Shown piece by piece: positions 39,333-46,647 of a stretch of 64,000 nucleotides of DNA. Each line of letters starts with the position of its first letter. Position 1 is the first letter of the stretch. This DNA is from RYN-230 sp036497945 (GTDB lineage: Bacteria; Actinomycetota; Actinomycetes; Streptosporangiales; Streptosporangiaceae): the NCBI GenBank assembly GCA_036497945.1, contig DASXIN010000179.1:1-64000 (forward strand), written 5' to 3'. Under the pieces are notes generated by a model, which saw only the letters and a program-made list of their open reading frames with translations, searched no databases and had not been told where the DNA came from. A program made the position numbers and the translations under genes.

Positions 39333-39950
39333 ATGGAGCCCTTCACCACGCACACCGGCCGCGCGCTGGCCCTGCGCCGCAGCAACGTGGACACCGACCA
39401 GATCATCCCGGCCGAATACCTCAAGCGGGTCAGCCGGGTCGGCTTCGCCGACGGCTTGTTCGCCGCCTGGCGGGCGGACCCGGAATTCATCCTCAACAAG
39501 CCCGTCGCGGATGGCGTGACGATACTCGTGGCGGGCCCGGATTTTGGCATCGGATCATCGCGCGAGCACGCGGTCTGGGCGCTGAGCGATTACGGCTTCC
39601 GGGCGGTCATTTCGGCGCGATTCGGCGATATCTTCCGCAACAACGCAACAAAGGGCGGACTTCTCCCGGCGCGGGTAACCGCAGAATTCGCGGCGGAACT
39701 CCAGGACATTATCGAGGCGCATCCGGACGTCGCGGTAACCGTCGACCTGGCTGGCCGTGAGGTGCGCGTCAACACCCCTGGGACCGGGCAGGTGCTGCTC
39801 GCGGGGCCGTTCGAGATCGACGACTACACCCGCTGGCGGCTGATGGAGGGACTGGACGATATTTCTCTGTCACTGCGTAATGCGGATGAGATCACCAGCT
39901 TCGAGCAGGACCGGCCGAGTTGGCTGCCGAGCGCCGATCCAGTGCACTGA
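39333..39950 (+). CDS. leuD: 3-isopropylmalate dehydratase, small subunit
   Basis: A 205-residue swivel domain that completes the leuCD enzyme. Motifs: NVDTDQIIPAEYLKRVSR, GPDFGIGSSREHAVWALSDY, NNATKGGLLP. ATG 39333 follows GGAAGGAA. It ends about 170 bases before hup. Confidence 0.97.
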   Translation: MEPFTTHTGRALALRRSNVDTDQIIPAEYLKRVSRVGFADGLFAAWRADPEFILNKPVADGVTILVAGPDFGIGSSREHAVWALSDYGFRAVISARFGDIFRNNATKGGLLPARVTAEFAAELQDIIEAHPDVAVTVDLAGREVRVNTPGTGQVLLAGPFEIDDYTRWRLMEGLDDISLSLRNADEITSFEQDRPSWLPSADPVH

Positions 39951-40122
39951 AATCGCTTGCAGGACTGGAAATCTGGGTATCCGGAGCGCGACACGCCGTG
40001 TTTTTACGCTCAGGTGATTGTGCCAGCGCGCTGGATCGCCTAATTTCGGGCAGGTCAGAGGTCGCGGGTACGGCTGCCCTGTCCGCGCGACCTCCCGTCA
40101 GGGGGAACCGCAGGAGTGATTC
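39951..40122. other. hup upstream region with inverted repeat
   Basis: About 170 bases. A 9-base inverted repeat (GAGGTCGCG at 40058-40066 with CGCGACCTC at 40086-40094) lies in the likely 5' leader of the HU gene, just before its ribosome binding site (AGGGGGAACCGCAGGAG). It could be a leuD terminator or an RNA element of hup. Confidence 0.55.
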
Positions 40123-40425
40123 ATGAACAAGCGTGATCTGATCGATGCGATCTCCGGCCGGCTGGGGGACAAGAAGACCGCGACCGAGGCCGTGAACGCG
40201 GTGCTGGACACGATTCAGCTCACCGTTGCCAAGGGGGACAAGGTCTCAATCACCGGGTTCGGTGTATTCGAGAAGCAAAACCGGCCGGCCCGCACGGCCC
40301 GTAACCCGGCTACCGGGGCGTCCATCCGGGTGCCGAAGTCCTCGGTGCCCAAGTTCCGGGCTGGTGCCGACTTCAAGGCCGTCGTCAACGGCGAGAAGAA
40401 GATTGCGGCCCCCAAGAAGCGGTAA
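40123..40425 (+). CDS. hup: nucleoid protein HU
   Basis: A 100-residue histone-like protein with the usual 90-residue body: MNKRDLIDAISGRLGDKKTA, ISITGFGVFEKQNRPARTAR-like arm (residues about 47-66), RNPATGASIRVPKSSVPKFR, and a short Lys-rich tail (KKIAAPKKR). It lacks the long Lys/Ala tail of the HupB form. It binds and bends DNA as a dimer. ATG 40123 has a good AGGAG box. Confidence 0.96.
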   Translation: MNKRDLIDAISGRLGDKKTATEAVNAVLDTIQLTVAKGDKVSITGFGVFEKQNRPARTARNPATGASIRVPKSSVPKFRAGADFKAVVNGEKKIAAPKKR

Positions 40426-40437
40426 CGCTTTCCAGTC

Positions 40438-40485
40438 GTGATCATGGGATTGGTGACGTTCTAGCCGCACCAATCCCATGATCAC
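40438..40485. terminator. perfect 17-bp inverted repeat, bidirectional terminator
   Basis: GTGATCATGGGATTGGT (40438-40454) and its exact reverse complement (40469-40485) flank a 14-base loop, 13 bases after hup and running over the stop codon of the convergent gene at 40482. The stem is less GC-rich than its surroundings. No T-run is seen. Either a shared terminator or a protein site. Confidence 0.8.
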
Positions 40486-40706
40486 GGGGAAGCCCCGTCT
40501 GGCGGCAGAGGGAAGGTCGCCAGGGTGAGGGCGGTGATGCGGGGCGGGTCGCCGCTGGACCGAATCTGCACCCGCTGGCCGCGGCGCAGCAGTCGCAGGC
40601 CGGAGCCGGCCAGCGCGTCTGCGCCGAAGCCGAGCACCGTCCCGGCGTCGGTGAACACGGTGCCCGACCGGGTGCCGCCGTCGTAGCTGCGCACGGTGGC
40701 CTGCAC
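40482..40706 (-). CDS. small cold-shock/OB-fold-like protein
   Basis: A 74-residue protein: MQATVRSYDGGTRSGTVFTD, AGTVLGFGADALAGSGLRLL, RRGQRVQIRSSGDPP. The spacing of a strand, a Gly-rich turn and LRLLRRGQRV suggests a cold-shock-like OB fold, but the RNP motifs (KGFGFI, VFVH) are absent. Such genes are common in actinobacteria and unstudied. It may be co-transcribed with ddl, which ends 10 bases upstream. Confidence 0.65.
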   Translation of the reverse strand: MQATVRSYDGGTRSGTVFTDAGTVLGFGADALAGSGLRLLRRGQRVQIRSSGDPPRITALTLATFPLPPDGASP

Positions 40707-40716
40707 GCGGGCCCGT

Positions 40717-41877
40717 TCAGCGCAGCCCAGGCCGCTTGCGCAGCGCGGTGCTGACCAGCCGGTCCAGCAGGTCGCCGAGGGACAGCCCGGCCGCGGCCCA
40801 CATCTTGGGGAAGTACGACGCGGCGGTCATCCCGGGCATGGTGTTGATCTCGTTGAGCAGGATCTCGCCGTCCGGTGTGTAAAAGAAGTCGACCCGGGCC
40901 AGCCCCTCGCCGGACACCGCCTCGAAGGCGGCCGCGGCCAGGCGGCGCACCTCGTCCAGGTGCTCGGCTGGGATGGGCGCCGGGATCACCATGTTGTTGA
41001 CGTCGTCCAGGTATTTCGCCTCGAAGTCGAAGAACTCCTCGCCGCCGTCCACCATGAGCTGCCCGGGCAGGCTGGTGTCCGGCGGCCCGCCGTCCATGCC
41101 TTCCAGCACGGCGCACTCCACCTCGTGGCCGGGGATGGCCCGCTCCACCAGCACCTTGCGGTCGTAGCCGCGCGCGTTCTCGATGGCCTCGTGCAGGCTG
41201 GCCACGTCGGTCGCCTTGGAGGTGCCGATGCTGGAGCCGCCGCGGGCAGGCTTGACGAACAGCGGCCAGCCCAGCTCGCCGATCGCGTCGAGCACCCGCT
41301 TGCGCTCCGCGGTCTCCGGCACCGGCCAGCTGGCCGCGTCCCCGGCGGGCTGCCAGTCCTGGTCGCGGACCACCACGAACGGGCCCACCGGCAGCCCCTT
41401 CGCCTTGAAGATCAGCTTCATGTACTCCTTGTCCATGCTGACCGCGCTGGCCAGCACGCCCGCCCCGACGTAGCGGATGCCCGCCATCTCCAGCAGGCCC
41501 TGGATGGTGCCGTCCTCACCGAACGGCCCGTGCAGCACCGGCAGCACCACGTCCACCTCGCCCAGCTCCCGGGGGATGGCGCCCGGCTCGGCCAGGGTCA
41601 GTGCGCCGGGCGCCGCAGCGCCCCAGGGCAGCAACTGACCGCCCGGCTCGGCCACCGCCTCGACCGACGGGAGCTGGCCGTCGGTGATGGCCAGCCGCTC
41701 CGGCTCGTCCGCGGTCAGCACCCACCGGCCATCGGGCAGGATGCCGATCGGGATGACCTCGTACCGGTCGCGGTCCAGGGCGGCCAGCACCGTCCCGCCA
41801 CTCGCGCAGGAGATCGCGTGCTCCGGGCCGCGGCCGCCGAACACGACCGCCACCCTGGTCTTGCGCTGCTGGTTCAC
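40717..41877 (-). CDS. ddl: D-alanine-D-alanine ligase
   Basis: A 386-residue ATP-grasp enzyme joining two D-Ala for peptidoglycan. Motifs: VAVVFGGRGPEHAISCASGG, PVLHGPFGEDGTIQGLLEMA, SMDKEYMKLIFKAKGLPV, FVKPARGGSSIGTSKA, and the C-terminal EILLNEINTMPGMTAASYFP. Start GTG 41877 overlaps the TGA of a 40-codon ORF (GTGA). The gene is on the minus strand after gpsA, the usual order. Confidence 0.96.
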   Translation of the reverse strand: MNQQRKTRVAVVFGGRGPEHAISCASGGTVLAALDRDRYEVIPIGILPDGRWVLTADEPERLAITDGQLPSVEAVAEPGGQLLPWGAAAPGALTLAEPGAIPRELGEVDVVLPVLHGPFGEDGTIQGLLEMAGIRYVGAGVLASAVSMDKEYMKLIFKAKGLPVGPFVVVRDQDWQPAGDAASWPVPETAERKRVLDAIGELGWPLFVKPARGGSSIGTSKATDVASLHEAIENARGYDRKVLVERAIPGHEVECAVLEGMDGGPPDTSLPGQLMVDGGEEFFDFEAKYLDDVNNMVIPAPIPAEHLDEVRRLAAAAFEAVSGEGLARVDFFYTPDGEILLNEINTMPGMTAASYFPKMWAAAGLSLGDLLDRLVSTALRKRPGLR

Positions 41878-41996
41878 CCAAGCTCCTCTCGTGTCCGGCC
41901 GAGCGCATCGAGGGCCTGCATTGCGTCGGCGATCAGGTCCGCGGGCAGATGGACCGCCCGGGTGTTCTCCCCCCGCGCGGCCGGGTCAGACGCCAT
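41874..41996 (-). CDS. 40-residue protein coupled to ddl
   Basis: A 40-codon frame (ATG 41996 to TGA 41874) fills the gpsA-ddl gap: residues include SDPAARGENTRAVHLPADLI then ADAMQALDALGRTREELG. Its ATG lies inside the last codons of gpsA and its stop overlaps the ddl start by 4 bases, so translation appears coupled on both sides. It has no membrane segment or known motif. I do not recognise it. Confidence 0.6.
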   Translation of the reverse strand: MASDPAARGENTRAVHLPADLIADAMQALDALGRTREELG

Positions 41997-42990
41997 AGCG
42001 CTCGGGCTTGGCGGACCGGGAGGTGAGCAGGGCGGCGGCCTGGCCGACGTCGATCCGCTCGCTCATCACCCCGACCACCACCTCGGTGATGGGCATCTCC
42101 ACACCGAGCGCCGTGGCCAGTTCCAGCACCGGCCCGGCCGACTTGGCCCCCTCGGCCACCTGGGTGGTGACCGCGGCCACGTCGGCCACCGGCATGCCCC
42201 GGCCGATCATCTCGCCGAACGTCCGGTTCCGGGACAGCGGCGAGCTGCACGTGGCCACCAGGTCACCCAGCCCGGCCAGCCCGGCCAGGGTGTGCTGGTC
42301 CGCGCCGAGGGCCGCACCGAGCCGGGCGATCTCCGCCAGCCCGCGGGTGATCAGCGTGGCCCGGGTGTTGTCCCCGCAGCCCATGCCGACGGCGATGCCG
42401 ACGCCCAGCGCGATCACGTTCTTGACCGCGCCGCCCAGCTCGCAGCCGATCACGTCCGGGTTGGTGTACGGCCGGAAGTAGGGCGTGTGGCATTCCTGCT
42501 GCAGCCGTTTGGCCAGCGTGTCGTCGGCGCTGGCGACGACCGTGGCGGCGACCTGGCGTTCGGCTATCTCACGGGCCAGGTTGGGGCCGGCGACCACCGC
42601 GATGCGTTCCGGGCCGGCCCCGGTGACCTCAGCGATCACCTGGCTCATCCGGTCATGGGTGCCCAGCTCGATGCCCTTCATCAGGCTGACGAACGCCGCG
42701 TCGGGGGGCAGCAGGCCGAGCCAGGCCTCGAGATGACGGCGCAGCGTCTGGGCGGGCACGGCCAGCACCACGATCCCGGCGCCGTGCAGCGCGCGGGCCG
42801 GGTCCGCGGTCGCAGCCAGCGCGGGCGGCAGCGCGATACCAGGCAGGTAGTCCGGGTTCTCGTGCCGGTCATTGATCACCGCCACCAGCTCGGGGCGGCG
42901 GCCCCAGAGCGTGGCCGGCGTGCCCGCATCGCAGAGCACCTGGGCAAACGTGGTACCCCACATGCCGGCCCCCATGACCGCGGCTTTCAC
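41986..42990 (-). CDS. gpsA: glycerol-3-phosphate dehydrogenase [NAD(P)+]
   Basis: A 334-residue cytoplasmic enzyme reducing dihydroxyacetone phosphate to sn-glycerol-3-phosphate for phospholipids. Motifs: VMGAGMWGTTFAQVLCDAG, SLMKGIEL, VVAGPNLAREIAE, the active-site Lys in GAVKNVIALGVGIAVGM, and DNTRATLITRGLAEI. Start GTG 42990 overlaps the plsC stop by 4 bases; the longer frame extends antisense to nothing relevant. Confidence 0.96.
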   Translation of the reverse strand: MKAAVMGAGMWGTTFAQVLCDAGTPATLWGRRPELVAVINDRHENPDYLPGIALPPALAATADPARALHGAGIVVLAVPAQTLRRHLEAWLGLLPPDAAFVSLMKGIELGTHDRMSQVIAEVTGAGPERIAVVAGPNLAREIAERQVAATVVASADDTLAKRLQQECHTPYFRPYTNPDVIGCELGGAVKNVIALGVGIAVGMGCGDNTRATLITRGLAEIARLGAALGADQHTLAGLAGLGDLVATCSSPLSRNRTFGEMIGRGMPVADVAAVTTQVAEGAKSAGPVLELATALGVEMPITEVVVGVMSERIDVGQAAALLTSRSAKPERYGV

Positions 42991-43847
42991 GTCGGCGTCG
43001 CCTCGCGCGGGTCCGGGCCCGGGCCGGGTTCCGGCTGGCTGCCCGGGGTGGCGGCCGCCGCGGCCTCCGGCGCTCCGTCTTCCTGCGCTCCGCCCTCCTG
43101 CGCCCTGGCCGCCTGGCGGGCGGCCCGGCGGGCGACTGCCGGGTGGTACGGCTCGGCCGGCGGCTGCCCGCCGCGCAGCTCGGTCAGCAGGCTGGTCACG
43201 TCGGCCATGATGGCGTTGGTCGCGCCGCGGAGCACGTCCCGGGTGAACGGCTTCCCGTCGAACTCGGTCAGGTCCACCGGCGGCCCGGCCAGCATGCGCA
43301 CCGTGTGCCGCGGCCACAGATGCGGCTTGGTCGTGCCGTACGGCAGGATGTCCTGCGCTCCCCACTGGGCCACCGGGATCACCGGGACCCGGGTGGCCAG
43401 GGCCAGCCGGGCCACCCCGGTCCTGGCGAGCATCGGCCACTGCTCGGGGTCCCGGGTGACCGTGCCCTCCGGGTAGATGACCACGCACTCGCCGTCGGAC
43501 AGCGCCTGCTCGGCCACCTTGAGCACGTTGGCCGCGTCGGCTTCGCCCCGGCGCACCGGCAGCTGGCCGCAGCCACGCAGCAGGGTGCCGATGAACTTCA
43601 CGTCGAACGCCGAGGATTTGATCATGAAAGCCGGGTAGCGGCCGGCCTCGTGCACGAACAGCGCCATGGCCGGCCAGTCCGCGTAGGACAGGTGATTGGC
43701 CGCCACCAGCATGCCGCCCTGCCGCGGGAAGTGCTGGTAGCCCTGCCAGTCGCGCTTCATCACCGCCTTGATCAGCGGTGGGAGTACCACCTTCGTCCCG
43801 GTCCGCCAGGCGGCCGAGTAGCGCCGGTCCCGCTGCTGTCCGCTCAT
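42987..43847 (-). CDS. plsC: 1-acyl-sn-glycerol-3-phosphate acyltransferase (PlsC)
   Basis: A 286-residue acyltransferase making phosphatidic acid. The HX4D motif is NHLSYADW and the EGT motif is VIYPEGTVTRDPE. The C-terminal 50 residues are Ala/Pro/Glu-rich and disordered. Start ATG 43847 follows GGGAGAA. It shares an operon with gpsA, which makes the acyl acceptor. It is divergent from cofC. Confidence 0.94.
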   Translation of the reverse strand: MSGQQRDRRYSAAWRTGTKVVLPPLIKAVMKRDWQGYQHFPRQGGMLVAANHLSYADWPAMALFVHEAGRYPAFMIKSSAFDVKFIGTLLRGCGQLPVRRGEADAANVLKVAEQALSDGECVVIYPEGTVTRDPEQWPMLARTGVARLALATRVPVIPVAQWGAQDILPYGTTKPHLWPRHTVRMLAGPPVDLTEFDGKPFTRDVLRGATNAIMADVTSLLTELRGGQPPAEPYHPAVARRAARQAARAQEGGAQEDGAPEAAAAATPGSQPEPGPGPDPREATPT

Positions 43848-43978
43848 TGGTGCGTTCTCCCGCCCGCGCTCAGGAGGTTTCTCATCGGTGCCAGTCTCCC
43901 GTTCCGCCCATCGCCGTGTCGAGGCGTGGCCATGACCCTGCGCAACCACCGGCCAGCCTGCCCGGCCGTCGGCACAGT

Positions 43979-44629
43979 ATGGTCGCCGGTGTGACCGAGA
44001 GCCCGCTCAGCTGGTCGCTGGTGATCCCCGTCAAGGTACTTGCCCGCGCCAAATCCCGGCTGGCCGGCCTGGCTGGACCGGTCCGGGAGGCGCTGGCCCT
44101 GGCCATGGCGGCCGACACGGTGAGCGCGGCGGTCGCCTGCCCGGCGGTGGCCACCGTGCTGGTAGTGACCGACGACGCGGCCGCCGCGGGCACGCTGGGT
44201 GAGCTGGGCGCGGTGATCGTGCCGGACGAGCCGGCCGCGGGGCTTAACCCGGCGCTGGCCCACGGCGCGTCCCTGGCCGCCGCGCGCTGGCCCACGTCCG
44301 GCATCGCCGGCCTGGCCGCCGACCTGCCCGCGCTGCGCCCCGCTGAACTGGCCCGGGGGCTGCGCGCCGCGGCCAGCTGGCCAGAGGCGTTCGTCGCGGA
44401 TGCCGCGGGCACCGGCACCACGCTGTACGCCGCCCGGCCCGGGACGCCGTTCCGGCCCCGGTTCGGGGCTGGGTCGGCCGGCCGGTACCGGGCCGGCGGG
44501 GCGGTCGAGATCCTGCTGGCCGACGTGCCCAGCCTGCGCTCGGACGTGGACACCGCCGCGGACCTGCGGCACGCGACCAGCCTGGGCCTCGGCCCGCGCA
44601 CCGCCCCGCTGGCCGCCCGTCTCGGCTGA
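43979..44629 (+). CDS. cofC: 2-phospho-L-lactate guanylyltransferase (CofC)
   Basis: A 216-residue nucleotidyltransferase of coenzyme F420 biosynthesis, transferring a GMP moiety to phospholactate (or phosphoenolpyruvate in actinobacteria). Motifs: SLVIPVKVLARAKSRLAGL, VLVVTDDAAAAGTLGELGA, LNPALAHGA, IAGLAADLPALRP, FRPRFGAGSAGRYRAGGAV, and SLRSDVDTAADLRHA. ATG 43979 or GTG 43991 could start. It implies that the host makes F420. Confidence 0.93.
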   Translation: MVAGVTESPLSWSLVIPVKVLARAKSRLAGLAGPVREALALAMAADTVSAAVACPAVATVLVVTDDAAAAGTLGELGAVIVPDEPAAGLNPALAHGASLAAARWPTSGIAGLAADLPALRPAELARGLRAAASWPEAFVADAAGTGTTLYAARPGTPFRPRFGAGSAGRYRAGGAVEILLADVPSLRSDVDTAADLRHATSLGLGPRTAPLAARLG

Positions 44630-44669
44630 GCCGGCCGCGGCTGAATCACCCGGCTCGGCTGGGCAGCCG

Positions 44670-44837
44670 TCAGCGGGCCTGGCGCCCGGACCGGCGGCTG
44701 AGCCGCGCGCCGAGCAGGACGAGGTCCACGATGACCACCACCACCCCGATGATCAGTAGCCAGAACAGGCCCTTGACCACCGCCCCCACGATGCCCAGTG
44801 CGATAGCCACGATGATGAACAGCAAGAACAGCGCCAT
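44670..44837 (-). CDS. 55-residue hydrophobic membrane peptide
   Basis: A small gene with ATG 44837 behind a good GGAGG (CGGAGGCCCCCATG). The product starts MALFLLFIIVAIALGIVGAV and continues with a second hydrophobic run WLLIIGVVVVIVDLVLL, then a basic tail LSRRSGRQAR. Two membrane spans are likely. Hydrophobic peptides of this type are found in other actinobacteria and have no function assigned. It lies just downstream of the PRC-barrel gene on the same strand. Confidence 0.75.
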   Translation of the reverse strand: MALFLLFIIVAIALGIVGAVVKGLFWLLIIGVVVVIVDLVLLGARLSRRSGRQAR

Positions 44838-44855
44838 GGGGGCCTCCGATCTCGG

Positions 44856-45212
44856 TCAGCGGCGGGCGAGCCGTCGCTCGCCGCCCGCGCCGGGCTGATA
44901 GGCCAGTTCGTAGTGCTCGAAGACCACCACTTCCTGGCTGGCCGGCAGCTCCCCGTCCGTGTCGATCGACGGCGCGTTGCGCACCACGGTCTTCGGGTGG
45001 GTGACCTTCAGGTACCCGGGGCCCACCGTGGCCCCGGACAGCGGCACGAAGACCAGCCGGCGCCGGGTCGGCAGGCCGACGGTCACGGTGGCGAACGCGG
45101 GCTGGTCAGTGGCGGTGTCCACGTAGACCGATTCCAGGGTGCCGACCTTGCGGCCAGCGTCGTCCACCACGTCGTGGCCGCGCCACTCCCGGATGTCCGC
45201 TGCCTCGAACAT
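44856..45212 (-). CDS. PRC-barrel domain protein
   Basis: A 118-residue protein with a PRC-barrel: IREWRGHDVVDDAGRKVGTL, ESVYVDTATDQPAFATVTVG, and RRRLVFVPLSGATVGPGYLK. The C-terminus is basic with VVVFEHYELAYQPG. Stand-alone PRC-barrels are found in actinobacteria under stress. Start ATG 45212 follows GGAGGGGCC. It is followed by the 55-residue membrane gene. Confidence 0.85.
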   Translation of the reverse strand: MFEAADIREWRGHDVVDDAGRKVGTLESVYVDTATDQPAFATVTVGLPTRRRLVFVPLSGATVGPGYLKVTHPKTVVRNAPSIDTDGELPASQEVVVFEHYELAYQPGAGGERRLARR

Positions 45213-45303
45213 GGCCCCTCCGCTCGTCGCTTGGGCCTGCACTACCCAGCAACGACCAGCTCATCCGGCCAGGCGGGGCCCAGGTGGCCGCGGGACCGCG
45301 GCG

Positions 45304-45537
45304 CTAGATGTGCACGATGGGGCAGGTCAGAGTGCGGGTGATACCGGTGACCCCCTGGATCTGGGCGACCACGAGCCGGCCCAGGTCGTCGACGTTGGTC
45401 GCTTCCGCCCGCACGATCACGTCGTATGGCCCGGTCACGTCCTCGGCCAGGGTCACCCCCTCGATGGCCCCGATGCGGCGGGCGACCTCGGCGGCCTTGC
45501 CCACTTCCGTCTGAACGAGGATGTACGCCTGAACCAT
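45304..45537 (-). CDS. Lrp/AsnC ligand-binding (RAM) domain protein
   Basis: A 77-residue stand-alone RAM domain, lacking an HTH: VQAYILVQTEVGKAAEVARR, IGAIEGVTLAEDVTGPYDVI, VRAEATNVDDLGRLVVAQIQ, TRTLTCPIVHI. Such proteins oligomerise and bind amino acids. It occupies its usual place in actinobacteria upstream of, and divergent from, thiL. Confidence 0.92.
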   Translation of the reverse strand: MVQAYILVQTEVGKAAEVARRIGAIEGVTLAEDVTGPYDVIVRAEATNVDDLGRLVVAQIQGVTGITRTLTCPIVHI

Positions 45538-45618
45538 GCGTCCCTCCCGGGGGCTTCATCGCCTGCGGCCGGACTGGTCACGCTACCCTAAAGCAAAGAC
45601 GGCAGTCGGGAGGGCCCC

Positions 45619-46578
45619 ATTACCGTCGCAGACCTGGGGGAATTCGGCCTCATCGCGGCGTTGGCGGCCCGCCTGCCACGCACTCCCGCCCTGCTCGTGG
45701 GCATTGGCGATGACGGGGCCGTGCTCAGTGCCCCGGACGGCCGGGTGGTGGCCAGCACGGACCTTCTGGTCGAAGGCTGGCATTTCCGCCGCGACTGGTC
45801 CTCGGCCACCGAAATAGGCGGTAAGGCGGCGGCCCAGAATCTCGCCGATATCGCGGCCATGGGCGCGGTGCCGACTGCGCTGCTGATCGGCCTGGCCACG
45901 CCGGGTGACCTGCCGGTGGCCTGGGCCGAGGAGCTGGCCGCCGGGCTGGCCCAGGAGTGCGCCCGGGTCGGCGCGAGCGTGGCGGGCGGCGACATTTCCG
46001 CCGGGCCGGTGGTCATGCTGGCCGTCACCGCGCTCGGCGACCTGGCCGGCCAGCCGCCGGTCACCCGCTCCGGCGCCCGGCCCGGGGACGTACTGGCCGT
46101 GGCGGGCACCCTGGGGCAATCCGCGGCCGGGCTGGCCCTGCTGCAGGCCGGCCTGGACCAGCCGGCCAGCCTGCTGGCCGCGCACCGCTGGCCGCATCCG
46201 GACTACGCCGCCGGGCCCGAGGCGGGCCGGCTGGGCGCCACCTCGATGATCGACGTGAGCGACGGGCTGGTCCAGGATGTGGGACACCTGGCCGAGCAGA
46301 GCGGGGTGCGCATTGACCTGGAATCCGGGCTTTTGCCGCACGATGACGCGCTCCGTCTCGCGGCCAGCGCCGTCGGTGCGCAGGACTCGCTTGACTGGAT
46401 TCTCACTGGCGGGGAGGATCATGCCCTGGCCGCAACTTTCCCGCTGGGAGCAGCCCTATCGGGGCGCTGGACGGTCGTGGGGCGGGTAAGTGACGGCCGG
46501 GGGGTCTGGGTGGATTCACGGCGATTCGAGAGGCTGTCTGGATGGGCTCATTTTCGCGGATCGAGCGCCCCTCACTGA
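45619..46578 (+). CDS. thiL: thiamine-monophosphate kinase (ThiL), apparent ATT start
   Basis: A 319-residue kinase making thiamine diphosphate. Motifs: VGIGDDGAVLSAPDGRVVAS, TDLLVEGWHFRRDWSSA, NLADIAAMGAVPTALLIGLA, GGDISAGPVVMLAVTALG and SGGEDHALAA-like TGGEDHALAATFPLG. The first conserved residues (ITVADLGEFGLIAALAARL) begin at ATT 45619, with GGGAGG five bases before. The first ordinary start in frame, TTG 45661, has no ribosome binding site and would remove the conserved DLGEF. ATT initiation is rare, so this needs a read check. Confidence 0.9.
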   Translation: MTVADLGEFGLIAALAARLPRTPALLVGIGDDGAVLSAPDGRVVASTDLLVEGWHFRRDWSSATEIGGKAAAQNLADIAAMGAVPTALLIGLATPGDLPVAWAEELAAGLAQECARVGASVAGGDISAGPVVMLAVTALGDLAGQPPVTRSGARPGDVLAVAGTLGQSAAGLALLQAGLDQPASLLAAHRWPHPDYAAGPEAGRLGATSMIDVSDGLVQDVGHLAEQSGVRIDLESGLLPHDDALRLAASAVGAQDSLDWILTGGEDHALAATFPLGAALSGRWTVVGRVSDGRGVWVDSRRFERLSGWAHFRGSSAPH

Positions 46579-46608
46579 GCGTGTTCAGTGAATTACAGCT
46601 TTGTCACT

Positions 46609-46614
46609 ATAGTT
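46609..46614 (+). promoter_or_regulatory. -10-like box before the CBM2-like gene
   Basis: TATAGT lies in an unusually AT-rich stretch (46580-46615). TTCAGT (46584-46589) is a possible -35 at a rather wide spacing. A small AGGTataaACCT palindrome (46631-46642) lies between this and the ATG at 46648. Confidence 0.4.
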
Positions 46615-46647
46615 AGCCCGCCCCGTCCTTAGGTATAAACCTCCCAA

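Noticed and set aside
40696..43476. 926-codon plus-strand frame
   Set aside because: Antisense to ddl, gpsA and plsC, all of which have clear catalytic motifs.
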